Below are positions 34,977 to 47,700 of a stretch of 64,000 nt of DNA, piece after piece. A model generated the notes under the pieces. That model was not told the origin of the DNA. It did not search any database and worked only from the letters and a program-made list of their open reading frames with translations. Each line of letters starts with the position of its first letter. Positions within the stretch are counted from its first letter, which is position 1. The stretch comes from Sclerotinia nivalis (taxonomy: Eukaryota > Ascomycota > Leotiomycetes > Helotiales > Sclerotiniaceae): contig JAPEIS010000004.1 in the NCBI GenBank assembly GCA_029531795.1, positions 2,232,001 to 2,296,000 of the forward strand, written 5' to 3'. Both the position numbers and the translations under genes were made by a program.

Positions 34977-36946
34977 TCATATCTTCGCTTTCTTGGAAGA
35001 CTGAACAAAATCTACCATAGCTCTCTTAGTCAACATAGACACCGAAAGATCACTCGAAGGACCATCACTCGAATCATCAAACTCCAAATCACTTTCAAAC
35101 AACGAATCAAGAGAAGAGAGGCCACTAGAATCCGAGCCGGATCTTGCTCGTTTGGATGTATGAGCACCTATGAGGACAGCACTCTCAGACTTTTGCCGGT
35201 GCGATTGTAGTCGAAGTGCGAAATTATTCATTGGATTCCGGTTCACTCGTTCGGAGATGAACTCCCATGCCGTGGCCCAGCATTGTGCATTGACTCGCAA
35301 GTCTTTGTGTTTTAATCGTAAGAAACGACGCATGGCTTTGATGTCCTCGAGAAGTGCGTCGTCTGATCGTTTATCTTTATGATATGAAATCAGGATACCG
35401 GAGGCGACTAACTCTAATGGCGAGAAGGTGCGGACATGATTGACATCCGACTCCTTGAGATAATCGGGGGCGGGATCAAATACCGAATCCTTCAGAAGTT
35501 TGTACCGACCATCTCCTAATTTGGTAGAGGATTTCTTGATCAGTGATTCAAACCTATCAAATACGTCTTTGAAAGCGAGTTTGAGACCCATCGATATTGG
35601 TTCTGGATCTTCTAGAACACGCATAAGTGCTTGAGGACTGGCTTGGAGCGAAGGTACAGCCTTTTCCCTTCGACCATTTGTTCGTCCAGAAAGAACTTCT
35701 TGAATCATCGTAAATATGGTGAGAATAAGGCGGAATCCCGATGCACGACTTTGCTTCGATACTAGTCGTTTGTAAGCCATATTTTAATGTAAGTCGCAAG
35801 GAACTTACAATTGACCACCGTAGCATAATCATCCTCATATATTCGGGTGAACCTAGCCCATTCAGTGGACATTGCTCTCATTTTCTCGGCTGGCGATAAA
35901 GCAATTCCTCGCTGCACAAGCTGGAACATAGTTTCTTCGGTCTCTTGAGTTAGATGGTCATATTCATAGCAACAAAAGACTTTCTCGTCAAAGAATTTCT
36001 TCAATCCGTCCGGACAAATGTTCCTATCGCTAGTTGGAGTCACCACACCGTTGATAGTTGGATGACAGTAATACCTATATTTATGATTAGATGTTTATTT
36101 AAATCGAAAGCTCAACTCAGCCCAAGCCCTGCACCAGCCTCAGAGTGAAATCCATGTTTAAATTGGATATTTTCCATCTCCACCTTACACATCAGTCAAT
36201 ACGTACCATTTTTTCGGTGGATGTGAACTGTCCATGAAGCCGATCTCCCCACTCATGAACTTATAAAGTGATGTCAGGCGTTGCTTCCCGTCGACGCATA
36301 TTCGCATGTGTTTTATCTCCTTTTGGCCATCTTTCAGCTTGTTGACTATTGTTTTAACATTAAGAACGATGGGAGGAATAAAATAGCCCACTTCATGCAG
36401 TCAGTAAACTTTACCATAGAATAGGCTAGGCTATCACTGACTTAAGACAGATGTAATAAGAGTAGAAGCACGTCCTTCGTCCCACACACTCGCTCTCTGA
36501 TAATTTGGGTCTAATACTAGATTACCCTTCACGATGGTATCTGGTTGATGTGAGTATTGCGAATAATATAGCCTATGTAATGATACTCACTATAGAGCAT
36601 TTTCAAAGATCTCTTTACGATCATTGGACTAGGAAGTTGTCGAATCTTTAACCCTTAAAAACGCCTTTGTTAGTGGGCATCAACATAGGATATTGCCAGT
36701 CTGCTCACCTGGACAGACAAAATGTTCTACACCATTTATAAAAACTAGCCCTTCGAAGTTTCCACCCACATATTCGGACTCTTCATCCTCCACGTCTACA
36801 TCATCGAAAATATTATCTTCTGTGACATCGGGTGAATCTGGTTGGACCATCTGATCTTCGAAGTCTTCATCCTTTACTTTGTTCACAACAGGCGAGCCAG
36901 ACTTAATTTTCACGCTTGCCGTAATGACAGCATTAGAGTAGCTCAT
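34977..36946 (-). CDS. DUF262 (GmrSD N-terminal / ParB-like) domain protein
   Basis: Six minus-strand exons: 36946-36709, 36653-36591, 36540-36442, 36390-36207, 36074-35809 and 35761-34977, giving 544 aa. Every junction keeps frame. The hallmark blocks of DUF262 are present in order: LVLDPNYQRASVW (YQR at 114-116), LITSVLMGYFIPPIVL, then VDGKQRLTSLYKFM (DGKQR at 167-171). Further on is MFQLVQRGIALSPAEKMRA, the conserved helix after the fold. In bacteria the domain is the nucleotide-hydrolysing half of GmrSD-type restriction systems; DGQQR-like residues are catalytic or binding there. The HNH-nuclease partner domain (DUF1524) is not visible. Residues about 25-60 are acidic and the C-terminal 90 residues are Ser/Asp-rich with a K-rich end, suggesting nuclear function (inference). 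Confidence 0.88.
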
Positions 36947-38215
36947 CTTAGATGTTTCACTCTGTTGCAATGTTGTTTTGTAAAAGTCCTAATCTAATAC
37001 GACATTCACATTTGGCGTACAAGACCAAATGCAAGAAAAATAACTCTAGCAGCCAGCGCCAAAGAGTCACCAACCGGACGCGCAGTTCAAGAAGAGAAGA
37101 GATACTAGGTAGAAACTCTATGATATAGTCATGTGACGTAGTGCCAAAGGTTGCGGACAGCAAGTGGTGTGATGTTTGAAATGGACTATGAAATCAAACT
37201 AAAATGAGGGTTAATAACACAACATCATCGCGTGGTAAAGGGGTAAAGCGATGAGAGCCTATAGAAGCCCAACGATCTGCAGCACTTGCATCCTTGCCTG
37301 TGTCGCGCCAACACTAGTACTACTCGAGCCATATGTCCAAGAGAATCGGACGGGAAACAGACACTAATAGAGCAGTGATGGAGTCGATTCAATCGAGTAT
37401 GTACATACCCAGCTGATATCTAGAAACAGCTATGGCAGCATTGCGATGCATACACCTGCCGCTTAGCATAGTTTTTGCGCGATGGAGACGGACGTAGAGA
37501 TCTGAACAAAGGTAATATGAGGCAAGGAATGCCATAAATTTTGGATAACTCACAATCTATCTTACAATTCGCGATGTTCCGTTTTCGATGATAACGTTTG
37601 GGTATTGATTGCCATTTTAACACAAGGGAAGCGTTGTGTTTGTTGGACATGACTAAAGTGGTGGGTCTCCAAGCGGTTAAGGAAGGTGGGGTGCATGCAA
37701 CCTAACTTTGTTTGGATTAGTCTCATGGTCGTCTAGATCCCCACAGGCTTTTCAGCATTCGAAAAGGTAGAAATCACTCATAGTTATTGAACATTCCAAA
37801 TGGATTTGATCTTCGGAGTAACGTTGAAAGTTGAATAGATCAACGCTCTCGAGAGATGTCAGATATCAAATGATATTAAAGATCATTGTCTGGGATGAGG
37901 CACAACCTTTCCAGATCATCTCTGAGATTAGCAGAAGTTCTGCATTGCTAACGTCTAAAAGACTTCGTTACCACTAATATATTTTATACGCCCAGAAAAC
38001 TAGGTACAAAAAAAAAAGCTCGAAGGGCAAGTCTGATTGTACTTCCGGCATTCCTATAGCTCCTATCCTAGTTTTGGCGAGCTCAATGTACAAGAGGAAA
38101 TGAAGGCGATACGCCAGAGCTCAGGACGAGATATGAGACAAGTAGATGAAATGAATTGAACAGCATTGTATACAATATCCTGGTAAAACACCTTGAACTC
38201 CACCTTGAAGTCCTT
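36947..38215. other. Spacer
   Basis: Only small ORFs (for example 37420-37650 -). The stretch around 37655-37700 briefly resembles a tRNA D-arm but lacks a B box. Confidence 0.5.
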
Positions 38216-39311
38216 TTATTGGGTATCATCAACGCCACTATAATCATTCATACCATCCCGTAGAACTTTTGTGAGGACAGCTGCAGCTCTGCCAGCTTCA
38301 CCTGCTTCTCTTTTAGCATGCTCTACTCCAGTGACCACGTCTGTCTGAAATCTTTTGTGAAAAACCCTTTGACGATCTTCCCGGTCAATATACATTTCTC
38401 CTTCTTCGTCCCTGGATGATCCAAATAGATTAAGATGTGCATATGCGTTTGCCCTCGAAGGAATCATATGTCGCTCGACATCGAAAAGTGGAAAGTGATT
38501 GCTACTCGTTGTTGGTTGCGCAGCTATATCTGGTTCTATAAGGCCAGCCTTAAGAAACTGGGAAAGCACTAAGAGTTGTCTTGGAAGAGTTTTTCCTGAC
38601 TTCTCAAAGCTAGCCCTACTTATTCCAAAGCTAACTCTACTTGCAGATGACCATTTTGACGTTGCGCTGCTCGTAGTCCAGCCTATCATTGACATGAAAC
38701 TTTTCAATGTTTTCACCCACCCACCTGGACATGAAACCACATCATCCCCCGCAACTTGAAGAAGCCATTCTAACACAGCCAAAGCATCGACACGAATCTC
38801 TGTAGCCAAATGCGTCATACCAGCTCTTGTGTATAGTAAGGCGGATTCCACTCGATCACCGATATCCGCAGGCGGCAGAAGTCGGAGGAATTTGAGAAGC
38901 TGTGATCGCACAGAGGCATTTCCATCGAGGATTAGAGGTAGGAGTTTCGGGAGGATAATAGCGGTTGGGAGAGGCATTGGTTCGTTCACAGGTTGTGAAG
39001 AGAGTTGCGTTGTGAGATATGAGAGCGCATCCTTTCGTTGAGTGTCCGACTTTGAGGTCGATGCCAAAGAAAGATAATGAGTAAATTGCGCAGTATTTGA
39101 AGGTGCAGAAGTTGTGAGAGATTGCTGGTTTACGACAATTGATTTGGACTTGAAACTGGTGTCTGTAAAGTTGTCGGCCTTTGCCTTAGTTTTACCCACT
39201 CGAAGTTTTGCTTTCTAGGAAGATTGAGTTAATTATGCTTTAAAAAGAGTGTGATATTCCTACCTGGAAGTCTTTCTTCTTTTCTTTCTTTTTCCTCGCG
39301 CTTGAACCCAT
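38216..39311 (-). CDS. IPI1: Pre-rRNA processing protein Ipi1
   Basis: Component of the Rix1 complex, which acts in ITS2 processing and late 60S maturation in the nucleus. Exons are 39311-39264 (16 codons, MGSSARKKKEKKKDFQ) and 39214-38216, giving 348 aa. The donor is GTAGGA and the acceptor TCCTAG, phase 0. The junction yields KAKLRVGKTKAKADNFTDTSFKSKSIV, the family's conserved start, followed by HEAT-like helices including LPKLLPLILDGNASVRSQLLKFLRLLPP. Length fits fungal Ipi1. It is divergently paired with the dynein light chain gene, 177 bp away. Confidence 0.92.
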
Positions 39312-39488
39312 TGCGAATGAATTAAAGTCACAAGAAATGATGTCTTCCAAATACTTTGGAGCTTGCGAAATAAAAAAGTTCCTATAGCTACGGAATTTAG
39401 TTCTGCCGGACCCCGATGGGTGGACCCTTGCAAATGTGTAGCATTGTTTACACCAAGCTCACTGCACCGCAAATCAGCATTAACAAGT
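39312..39488. promoter_or_regulatory. Short bidirectional promoter between IPI1 and Roadblock gene
   Basis: Only 177 bases separate the two divergent start codons, so both core promoters and leaders must share this interval. A pyrimidine/purine switch is visible, but no named motif was identified. Confidence 0.6.
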
Positions 39489-40007
39489 ATGGCGCAAATG
39501 ACCGACCAACTTACTGTACGTTATATTCAAGCTACATTTATGAGAATATATTCTAATAATAACTTAAGGGCAGCGGCGCAGAAGCTTTGGCAGAGACCCT
39601 AGCACGATTATCCAAGAAACCCGGGGTACAGGCGACACTGGTGCTTGAAGCCTCTAGTGGTACAATTATTCAGAATTCTGGATCGTTTTCAGCGTTTCGT
39701 TCAACCTCTAGACCAAACAATGCTGGTGTTGCAACCGAAGATTCGAACGCGACGGCCAGCACGGAGAGCCAGGGCATCGAAGAGTTAGCTTCTATGGTCT
39801 GGAGTTTTGTGAAATCGGCAGGGGGACTTGTGCATGGATTGGATGTTGAGGTTCGTCAAAACTGAATTATGATACATGAATGGCGTATTGACGTAGCTCT
39901 AGGATGAGGTTAGACTACTGCGCCTTCGAACGAAGAAACACGAGCTTGTGATTGTTCCAGACCCAAAATACATACTCGTTGTTGTACACGAAACGCCCCC
40001 AGCCTAG
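39489..40007 (+). CDS. Roadblock/LC7 dynein light chain
   Basis: Non-catalytic cytoplasmic dynein subunit. Exons 39489-39515, 39569-39850 and 39903-40007 give 137 aa, all in phase 0. The first exon is nine codons (MAQMTDQLT). Exon 2 has ETLARLSKKPGVQATLVLEASSG-TIIQNSG, the Roadblock fold's first strands, a Ser/Thr/Asn insert and the helix ELASMVWSFVKSAGGLVHGLD. Exon 3 has DEVRLLRLRTKKHELVIVPDPKYILVVVHE, the conserved last strands. A nearer acceptor (39893-39894) is excluded because it runs into TAG after two codons. Donors are GTACGT and GTTCGT. Confidence 0.93.
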
Positions 40008-41309
40008 AGGTGAACCGCGGGTGGAGTTTGATTTCATGGATACCGTTGTGGAAAGGCGTTCAATACCCACGGAGCATTTTACGGCGTTTGTATTTACGAC
40101 GAGAGAAGGTTTTAATGACATTAATCATGCGAAATTTGTTCGCTCCTATTGATACTCGGTGCGGGTGTGTGGTTCATTTCAAGGCGTGCCTCCCGAGGTC
40201 TACTTATTCCAGAGTCGCGCATGTTTACAGAGCGCTGGATGACTGGATGGAGGAAAGATTGATCAATTCGAGATTGGTACCTTGAAGTCAAGAGCAATCT
40301 TATGATAATTCACCGTGGACATACAAAATTCTTCAAGGTCATGAGTTTCTAGATTAGGCCTAGGAATGTAGTCTTCGGGATAAACACCGAGCAGTTTAGG
40401 TCATACGAGACTACACTATCTTCGGATGATACACGATTTGATGCTTGATTCGCGCTTGAAGATTGGGGTAACATCCGTCGGAATTTCCAAGAATCTTAAT
40501 ATAATATTGCTGTGTAATTGAACAGCGAATAATAGAGTTACAATCAAACAACCAAGATTTAAAAGAGAAGCTTCCCCATCATGCTTTACAACTTTCCAAT
40601 GTTTGTTGCCCAGAGTCTGATCCATTTGAATCGCCATTTTTGCTTAATCGTTGGTTCCCAGCTGAAGATATCATCAGAGAGTGACATGAGCATTCCTTCA
40701 AGTTACTCTCCTCCGAGAGCTCAGGTCGATGAACCCGGCTTCAATACACGAATTCGCATTCTGCAAGCTTGCCTCTACACAAATTATCCGAAGCACTAGA
40801 AAGCTCCAGTACTGTTGAAATGAAGAAGTACTGCTTAACATACCATATTTTATCCCGGTTGCCGCTTTGCTACATTTCGCATCCATCCTAGTTGCATAAC
40901 GCATGGGACGAATCCTCATTAAGGCCATGTAACCTTATTGCGTCTGATCGAAAACCTTTGTCCCTATAAATCAAACGAGCTTCACGACAGCCAACTATCT
41001 AAGTTTGCATGGTAAGGTTTTATAGGCATTATGATTTATGATAACATATGCGTCAATTTCCACATCATTTATGCGAGACTATAGATCTGGCTCATGCATA
41101 TTCGACAATAGTATAGATACTATGCTCCAGATCTTTACGGAATTTCTTGGTGACTCTTAAGCATTCTTAATTTTCAATATGACCGTAGAATTTCTTATCC
41201 AGGCCGATGGCTATCGCATTTCCTTGGTCTCTTTTTATTGTTCTATATATTAACCTAGCAGCAGTTCGCATAAAGAGAAATAACTCCAGAATATAGCGCC
41301 TGATCAAAA
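40008..41309. other. Spacer
   Basis: Overlapping short ORFs at 40010-40285 (+) lie in what is probably the light chain 3' UTR and have no family likeness. Nothing else was recognised. Confidence 0.45.
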
Positions 41310-41732
41310 ATGTTCATGGTCCCAAATCGTTCTTTCGGTACTGGAATGACAGTTCCTGCCATCTTCCCGAACTGGTAAGCTTTACTCTCAGCGTTGACAG
41401 GATCTGATCTTAATAACTAACACAGTCAATTACCCAGGACATTGATCAACGAAATTGGTTTCTCGGCCATTTACACCTATAAACGAAGTATAGCTCTACT
41501 AACATGGTGGACCAGTGGACCTGTAGTTTATCCTTGCGAGATTGTGGCAAAGTCGAGAAGTGCACCAAATAACTGCTCTACATATTTCCGCCCCGTGATA
41601 GCATGTCTAGATATCCTCCACATGATCTCCACACTTCTATGGCCTGCACAAACGAAGTTACCAGCCATGTTAGTCCTTATTCTTGGATATTTACGGAGAA
41701 TTTTTTTGGGGGATGGATGGATGGATGAATGA
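41310..41732 (+). CDS. Putative small spliced gene (about 120 aa)
   Basis: Exon 41310-41374 starts at ATG and ends in phase 2 before GTAAGC. The intron ends with a TAACTAACACAG branch/acceptor at 41425. A second acceptor at 41437, 12 bases on, is also in frame. Exon 2 runs to TGA at 41730. The product contains NEIGFSAIYTYKRSIALLTWW and a hydrophobic stretch LDILHMISTLLW...LVLILGYL, so it may be membrane-associated. The reading frame ends inside a GGAT/GAAT microsatellite, which makes the natural 3' end doubtful. No family was recognised. Confidence 0.35.
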
Positions 41733-41744
41733 ATGAATGAATGG
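41711..41744. repeat. GGAT/GAAT tetranucleotide microsatellite
   Basis: Three to four GGAT units pass into four GAAT units. Confidence 0.9.
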
Positions 41745-43998
41745 CGATTGTGTGGTATTTCTTGGCTATTTTGGCGGTTATGGTTCATTCGATTTGGAAG
41801 GAGAGGTGTAAGATTGTCAGTGGTGAGGGGGACGGCGAGGAAGTGGAGGGGACGGGGGGACATAGGGATGGAGACAAGGTAGTGAGGTGTGGATAGATGG
41901 TTGATATTTGGAATTGGAATGATGGATCCGGGGTGTTTTGTAATGGAGATTTATTCTCTTTTCCCCAAAACAATCTCATTAAAATACCACCCCAGCATAG
42001 AACTCGGTATCATTTTGGGTACTGCGCAACACATATTTGATTATTAAGACTGATATCTTAACTTATTATTTAAATATGTCCACAGATATCCGATCTATGC
42101 TCAAGTATTGAATAACTCCCATCCGATAAGTTAAGAAAATAGAATATCAATATCCAATCTGGACTTTAACAACTAGAAGTCCTCATCCCAATAGCTGAGT
42201 GAGTACTGACTAATTTTTAGTCTGAAATTGCAACGTTGGAAGGATTATAACCGAACAGCGGAGCGGATATAAATTGATATCCGACGAGCTGAACCGGTAT
42301 ATTTCATGTTCAGTCCTAAAGTTGGCTTGGCTCCAATGGCATTGAACTAGCATCGTTCAGATCCGAAATCACTGGATATATTCGTCGCATATTTGGAATA
42401 ATTGTCCATGGAGGACGCCAACTGTAATAATTGAAGTTAGAGCGCATATCTCATGTCCAGGCCCGAAATAACTGAAGAGAAATATGAGGGTCCCGATAGA
42501 CTTGATATTGTACGTGTAGGTGAGATTGTGTACGATGCTTTCGATGTCTCCATCATTGCAGACTGCTGGAATGAAGATAGTACACCCCTCTACAAAGTCC
42601 ATTATGGGGTACTCTGATACTCTGCGATTGATACTTAATCTATCGAGGTCTCCATATGGAAATACCCCGCCAAGAGCATCATGTTGAGGCAGTATCACAA
42701 CCGCAGTGGGAACGAAGACAAATTTGACAGATTCACCACAGCTAGCGCTTGCTAGATGGCGAGGTATCACCAGCATGGGCACATAGCAGGATCTTGATTG
42801 GCCAACTGTCCTTATACATGGGACAGGATTGAAAACATTCGGAAAGGGGGTACACAACGAGAGACATCATGTGAGATGGGAAATGAAATGGCAGTGCATG
42901 TAATGCCAAGCTAGTGTCGGTAGGTCTATAAGACAGCTCCATGGGGACTGTTTCAGCCTAACTAGACTCAAAGATTTACTCTCCACCCCACGCTGTGAGA
43001 GCGACTCCATTATTTGGTATGCAATTCTTAGGAGGTCTGGGGCATTGGAGGGTGTCCAAGAGTCTTGAGTAATACAGCTTCTCTGAGTTTATCTCCATGG
43101 ATGCAGTCAGATGATAAAGTACTCGATAAAATGGGGTCCGCAAATAACATATTCTGATAATCTTCGACCCAGGAAGTAGCAGTATTAAAAAGATATTTGG
43201 TATGCTGAACGAAAGGATGCTGGATGATGTTGTAAATTGTGTTGTTGTTTTGCCAACCTCAAAACAGGACCGAGGATTTACCAGAATGCATGCAAAGGGT
43301 TGAAATTGATCATAGCTTCAAGACAATCCACCCCGAGCCACCCACAAACTGGACTAGAGTAAGATCTGATTGTTTTGTCTGATAATTCAATATAAAACAA
43401 TCTACAAGCCTTGAGCTGACAGCGACGGGAAAGATTCTGAATTATACGGCATAACGTCAGCATTTTCCCGAACTATGGGTACTACTCAATTGGAGGGATT
43501 AATCCCTCAATTAAAGGGAGGCTGGCAGATGGTGCAGAGTGGCTTCTGCAGACTGAGCTTCTTAGATAGACTGCTGGAAGTCAAATCAGCTGAGCCTTAC
43601 TTCATACTCTGTACAAACAGAGAGAAGTCGTGAACGGTAATTATTTGGAAGCTTGATAGTGGTTATCAAAATAACTTTGTTTGAGGCTACAGTACTTCTG
43701 TACGCCATGCCATATGAAAGACACGAAGTAACCTTACTCGTTTGTATCCCCATGTCTTAAATGAAACATCAAATCTATTTTCCGATAAACCGAAGCATAA
43801 ACAACAATAACAACAACAACAACAATCAACAAACGCGAGCAATAATCGAATGAGCTTGCTAGAGATGAGGTCCGTACAACAATTTCTAAACATCCTGAAA
43901 AATGGCCGGGACCAGCAGAGATGGAGGAAAGATGCAGAATTATTGTTGTTATTTGGAAAAAGCAGGGAGAGAGCTACAAACCTAGTAAGTAGGTATAG
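41745..43998. other. Spacer with one longer ORF
   Basis: The only sizeable ORF is 42369-42857 (-), 162 codons, with a hydrophobic middle but no recognisable family and no supporting splice context. I leave it uncalled. Confidence 0.4.
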
Positions 43999-44080
43999 GT
44001 ATGTATGTAGGTATGTATGTAGGTATGTATGTAGGTATGTATGTAGGTATGTATGTAGGTATGTATGTAGGTATGTATGT
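43999..44080. repeat. 12-bp tandem repeat GTATGTATGTAG, about seven copies
   Basis: A nearly perfect array of GTATGTATGTAG units. It stays open in two frames, coding a Tyr-Val-Cys-Arg repeat on + and a Tyr-Ile-Pro-Thr repeat on -, which accounts for ORFs there. Confidence 0.92.
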
Positions 44081-44759
44081 ACTCAGTAGGTAAGCACCCC
44101 CACCTTCTTTGACGACCCTTTTTCCACACGTCACTCTGCTTGTACTAGGTACACACACACACACTTCCTTCATCACAGCCATTCATATACACCAATGCAA
44201 TCAATCTATAATCTATAATCTATACATGCGGAGGACTGTACATCAGTGGTATTATAATTTATTATGTACCGTCACCGATACAGACCATGAATCCTTGCTT
44301 AGCCATGCATTTTATCATCCACTACCTTGGAAGATTGGAAAAAGAGAGATATGATTGATGCATACATAGCTTACCCTTCCTCTACTACCTGCCTACATGC
44401 TGCACTACGCAACAAATCTGCAACTGTTATTTGCAGGATTTTGGGATTCGGGAAACATTCCGAGCAATAAAACCTTCATGTATCTCTGTTATTTGGTACA
44501 TACATAAAGGATTCCATATGAATTTACTCGCACAAGTACTTTTTATTACATTAGTTTGGTCACCTTACTCTTACTATAACGCTCTTATATGCAGCGGCCC
44601 GCATATCAAGTTGTCAACGTAACTGGCTCCTCATTTATATCCAATTCTATTGCTTCTTACATTTATCTTCTGCTATACCTAATCGCGTTTGCTGCATGCT
44701 GATCGATCTGATGACCATTAATATATTACTAGACACCAGCTTTTCTTTTCACTCCCAAG
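44081..44759. other. Spacer / upstream region of the 977-aa gene
   Basis: It contains a short CA tract at about 44151-44163 and no supported CDS. Confidence 0.5.
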
Positions 44760-47700
44760 ATGCCTTCACTATCTTCCCTCTTGAAGCATCGAAGCGAAAG
44801 TCAAAATGACAACCGCACGAGCTTGGGTCTAAGCGTTACTCCAGAGAAGGTACAAAGAAAATCGAAGCGTAACTTCCTTCGCAAGCTTCTTAAAATCTCT
44901 AGTTCCTCCTATCGAGACAAGCCGGAGAAAGAACAGGCCGTGGTAATTTACTTTTCCGTTCTTTCATCTGTGGTTCTTTTGCAATATCTTGGGTCGCCGC
45001 TGATATTACTCGTCGTTATTTAGATAGTTCCAACCCCAACTTCCCCAAATCAACCTTCAAGTCCCATGTCGAATCATAACAAACCTCTTCCGCCTCCACC
45101 GCCATCAATCAAAGAGTCTGCATCTCTAACAGCGATACCTTCGAGACCTTCCAAAAAGCTCGATAGGATAATATCACCTCTTACTGATCAAGAGCTTCAT
45201 GAGCTATTCTCCGGGGCTCCCCAGTTCTATGCGCGATCCGAAGGCCATTACACAGGCGCACCGCATCCTTCAGTAGCTTTCCCTTGGGATTCGAGTTTGC
45301 AGATACGAGATCTATCGGATCATGTGCAAATACAAGACGAGGCATGGGGATGTGTCACAGCGTGGCCGCATATCACGAGAGAAGCCCCGATAAGTTTGGA
45401 AGATGTGGAGGATACTGGGAAACAACGGCGTGCCTGGTTTATGCCACGATGTCGCGAACGACCGAGTATGCTCAGTATACAAGGCATTGAGAGAGGAACT
45501 GTGGGATATCAAGCGGCTTTGGAGCTAGGTGTTGCCGATGCGCTACAAGAACCAGAGGAGATATTGCCTGATTCTGGCCCCCTTTCACTATTTGATAGAC
45601 GAAGAGAATTTTTAAATGGCAAGGATGGAATCAGACCTCTCGAAGAGCACGCTGTTTACGAACATCTCATGAATATTGGCAACTCATACCATGAGGGTCT
45701 GATGCATAGGCGGACGACTGTCGAGTTATATTCGGAACTATTCACACAGATCCTATTTCCTCCTTCTAGAGTTACTGACGCAGACGATCCTTACAGCTTG
45801 CAGGTCCAAATTGAGGTTCTTGTGAAGGTTCTAGCCAAACCTAATATTTGGGTTGATTTTAGCTTCGTTGAATGGAGAATTCGTCTAGGACAGATACTAT
45901 GGGACCAGTCGCTCGAAACCGATCTGGGGGACGACTTTTCTACCAATAGCGAGACAGCCAATGAATCTGGGGATCAGAAGTATTGGATGCTGTTGCAAAT
46001 ACTGCTTTCGTGTGAATTATTATTGCGACTCGATACAGTGTCTCAGAATATCAATAATGGTTTAGAGCCTGCCAAACCTGCCGACGTCAAGAAACTCGAA
46101 AAGAGCATGACATCCAGTGTTAAATGGTCACTTATTTTAGCGCGATCTTGGCTCGAGAATATCCGCATCGAACAAAGTGTGTCCGAAATTATTCCCGAAA
46201 GGAAGCCTTCTGGGTGGTTAGCAACATTAACTGGAACATCAACTTCTGTCGATGATAGTGCACCACAAGAAAGCGTTCAAACATATCAGTTTCGAGGACG
46301 GCATGAAAATCGACAATTGGCCGGGCTAGTTCACTTTGCCCAGAAGTTGAAATGGCCCCATTTGGATAAATTGACCGGAAAGGTATTAGCTAATGATATA
46401 GTCATAACGGAAAGTTCTCAGAATAGTCCTGCCTCTGGAACACCTATGTCTGTTTCGACACAAAAGTCATCCTACTTCATGAGCCAACGACCTGTTTCGC
46501 GACGAGGCTTATCAAGATCAACACAGAGAATGTCTGCACTAATGCATTCATCTGGATGGTTATCCAATTCTTACATTAGTGGCTTTATGCTACCTGGTGA
46601 AAGCTTGTGCCATTTCTTGATCTCAACATTACTAGAAAATGATGATGCTGCAGTCGCGAAGCTAGGAGACGAGGCCAACTTGTATGGCGGGTTTGTATTT
46701 GGTGAAAGAAGCTTCTGGAGCACGGCTTGTATAGTTGGTCGAGTTTTGGCCGCTGGTAAGGACTCATCTGAATGCATGGGATGGATATCTTCGGAAGTCA
46801 AACCTAGGGGCATTTCTGGCGAGGCTTGGGTCAATATTGATGTAGAGCCAGCATCACAGGAAGGTAAGACTTGCCCTTTCAGAATTCAGCCAATGCTCTG
46901 ACTAACAATGGAGCGATAGATTCTACAACCGAAACTCCCAGGATTCTGCAGAAGACTGTCATCGAAAGAGATGGAAGTGTTATTGGTGGGGCGGATCCTT
47001 CATCAATACTTCCAGGTGATTTTGTAGCAGTTTACGACGCGCCCGCTTTAAATCCTCCATCGATCATTTTCGAGTCGTTGGATCTTTTTGCTGTCGACTC
47101 CGATGAGACGACTCCTAATGAAGAGGAGCCAACCTCAGAAACCGACATAACTACAGCACCAAGTATTAAAACATACTCTGCAATGATGAGATTCTTAATG
47201 GATCTTGACGGGGATGAGAAAAGGGAAATCAATGTTGCTCTCACTCATGACGTGCATTTCGTCACTGCTCACCCATGTGTCAAGTCTCACAGTATTGAAG
47301 TACTGAAATCACCTACAAGTCCATTATTTCAATTACAGGGTGGTGGTGAGGGTGGCGAAGTTCCTAATCCAGATATGGGTATGTATTTGCGTTCTTTTCT
47401 CTGTTTCATGTACTTCGGAAAATTAATAGAGAATAGGTCACCCCCTGCATAAAGCTTTTACTTACACAATCATACCCCTACATCATATCCTGACATCCCC
47501 CGCCTCTAAATCTCTTTCCTCTCTACTCCTCTCGCCACCTATCTCGCCAATCGAAGGTTCTTCACCCATACAATCGAGTACCCACACCACCACGAGTAAT
47601 ATACGAAAGGTCCTAGTAATTGACTGTAATAGTACGCTGCTACTGCCGCCATCACCTCCAGAGGACGCGGATGTGGAGGATGCGAATAATGTGACGAGTA

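Noticed and set aside
37655..37700. Possible tRNA (a GGTCTCCAAGCGGTTAAGG-like stretch)
   Set aside because: It resembles a D-arm only. No B box (GGTTCGA-type) and no closing acceptor stem were found nearby.
40010..40285. Plus-strand ORFs after the dynein light chain gene
   Set aside because: They overlap each other in different frames and lie in the expected 3' UTR; no domain.
42369..42857. 162-codon minus-strand ORF
   Set aside because: Longer than most chance ORFs, but no family likeness, splice context or protein-like pattern; not called as a gene.
43850..44089. Plus-strand ORF with Tyr-Val-Cys-Arg repeats
   Set aside because: The repeats come from the 12-bp microsatellite; the upstream part has no independent support.
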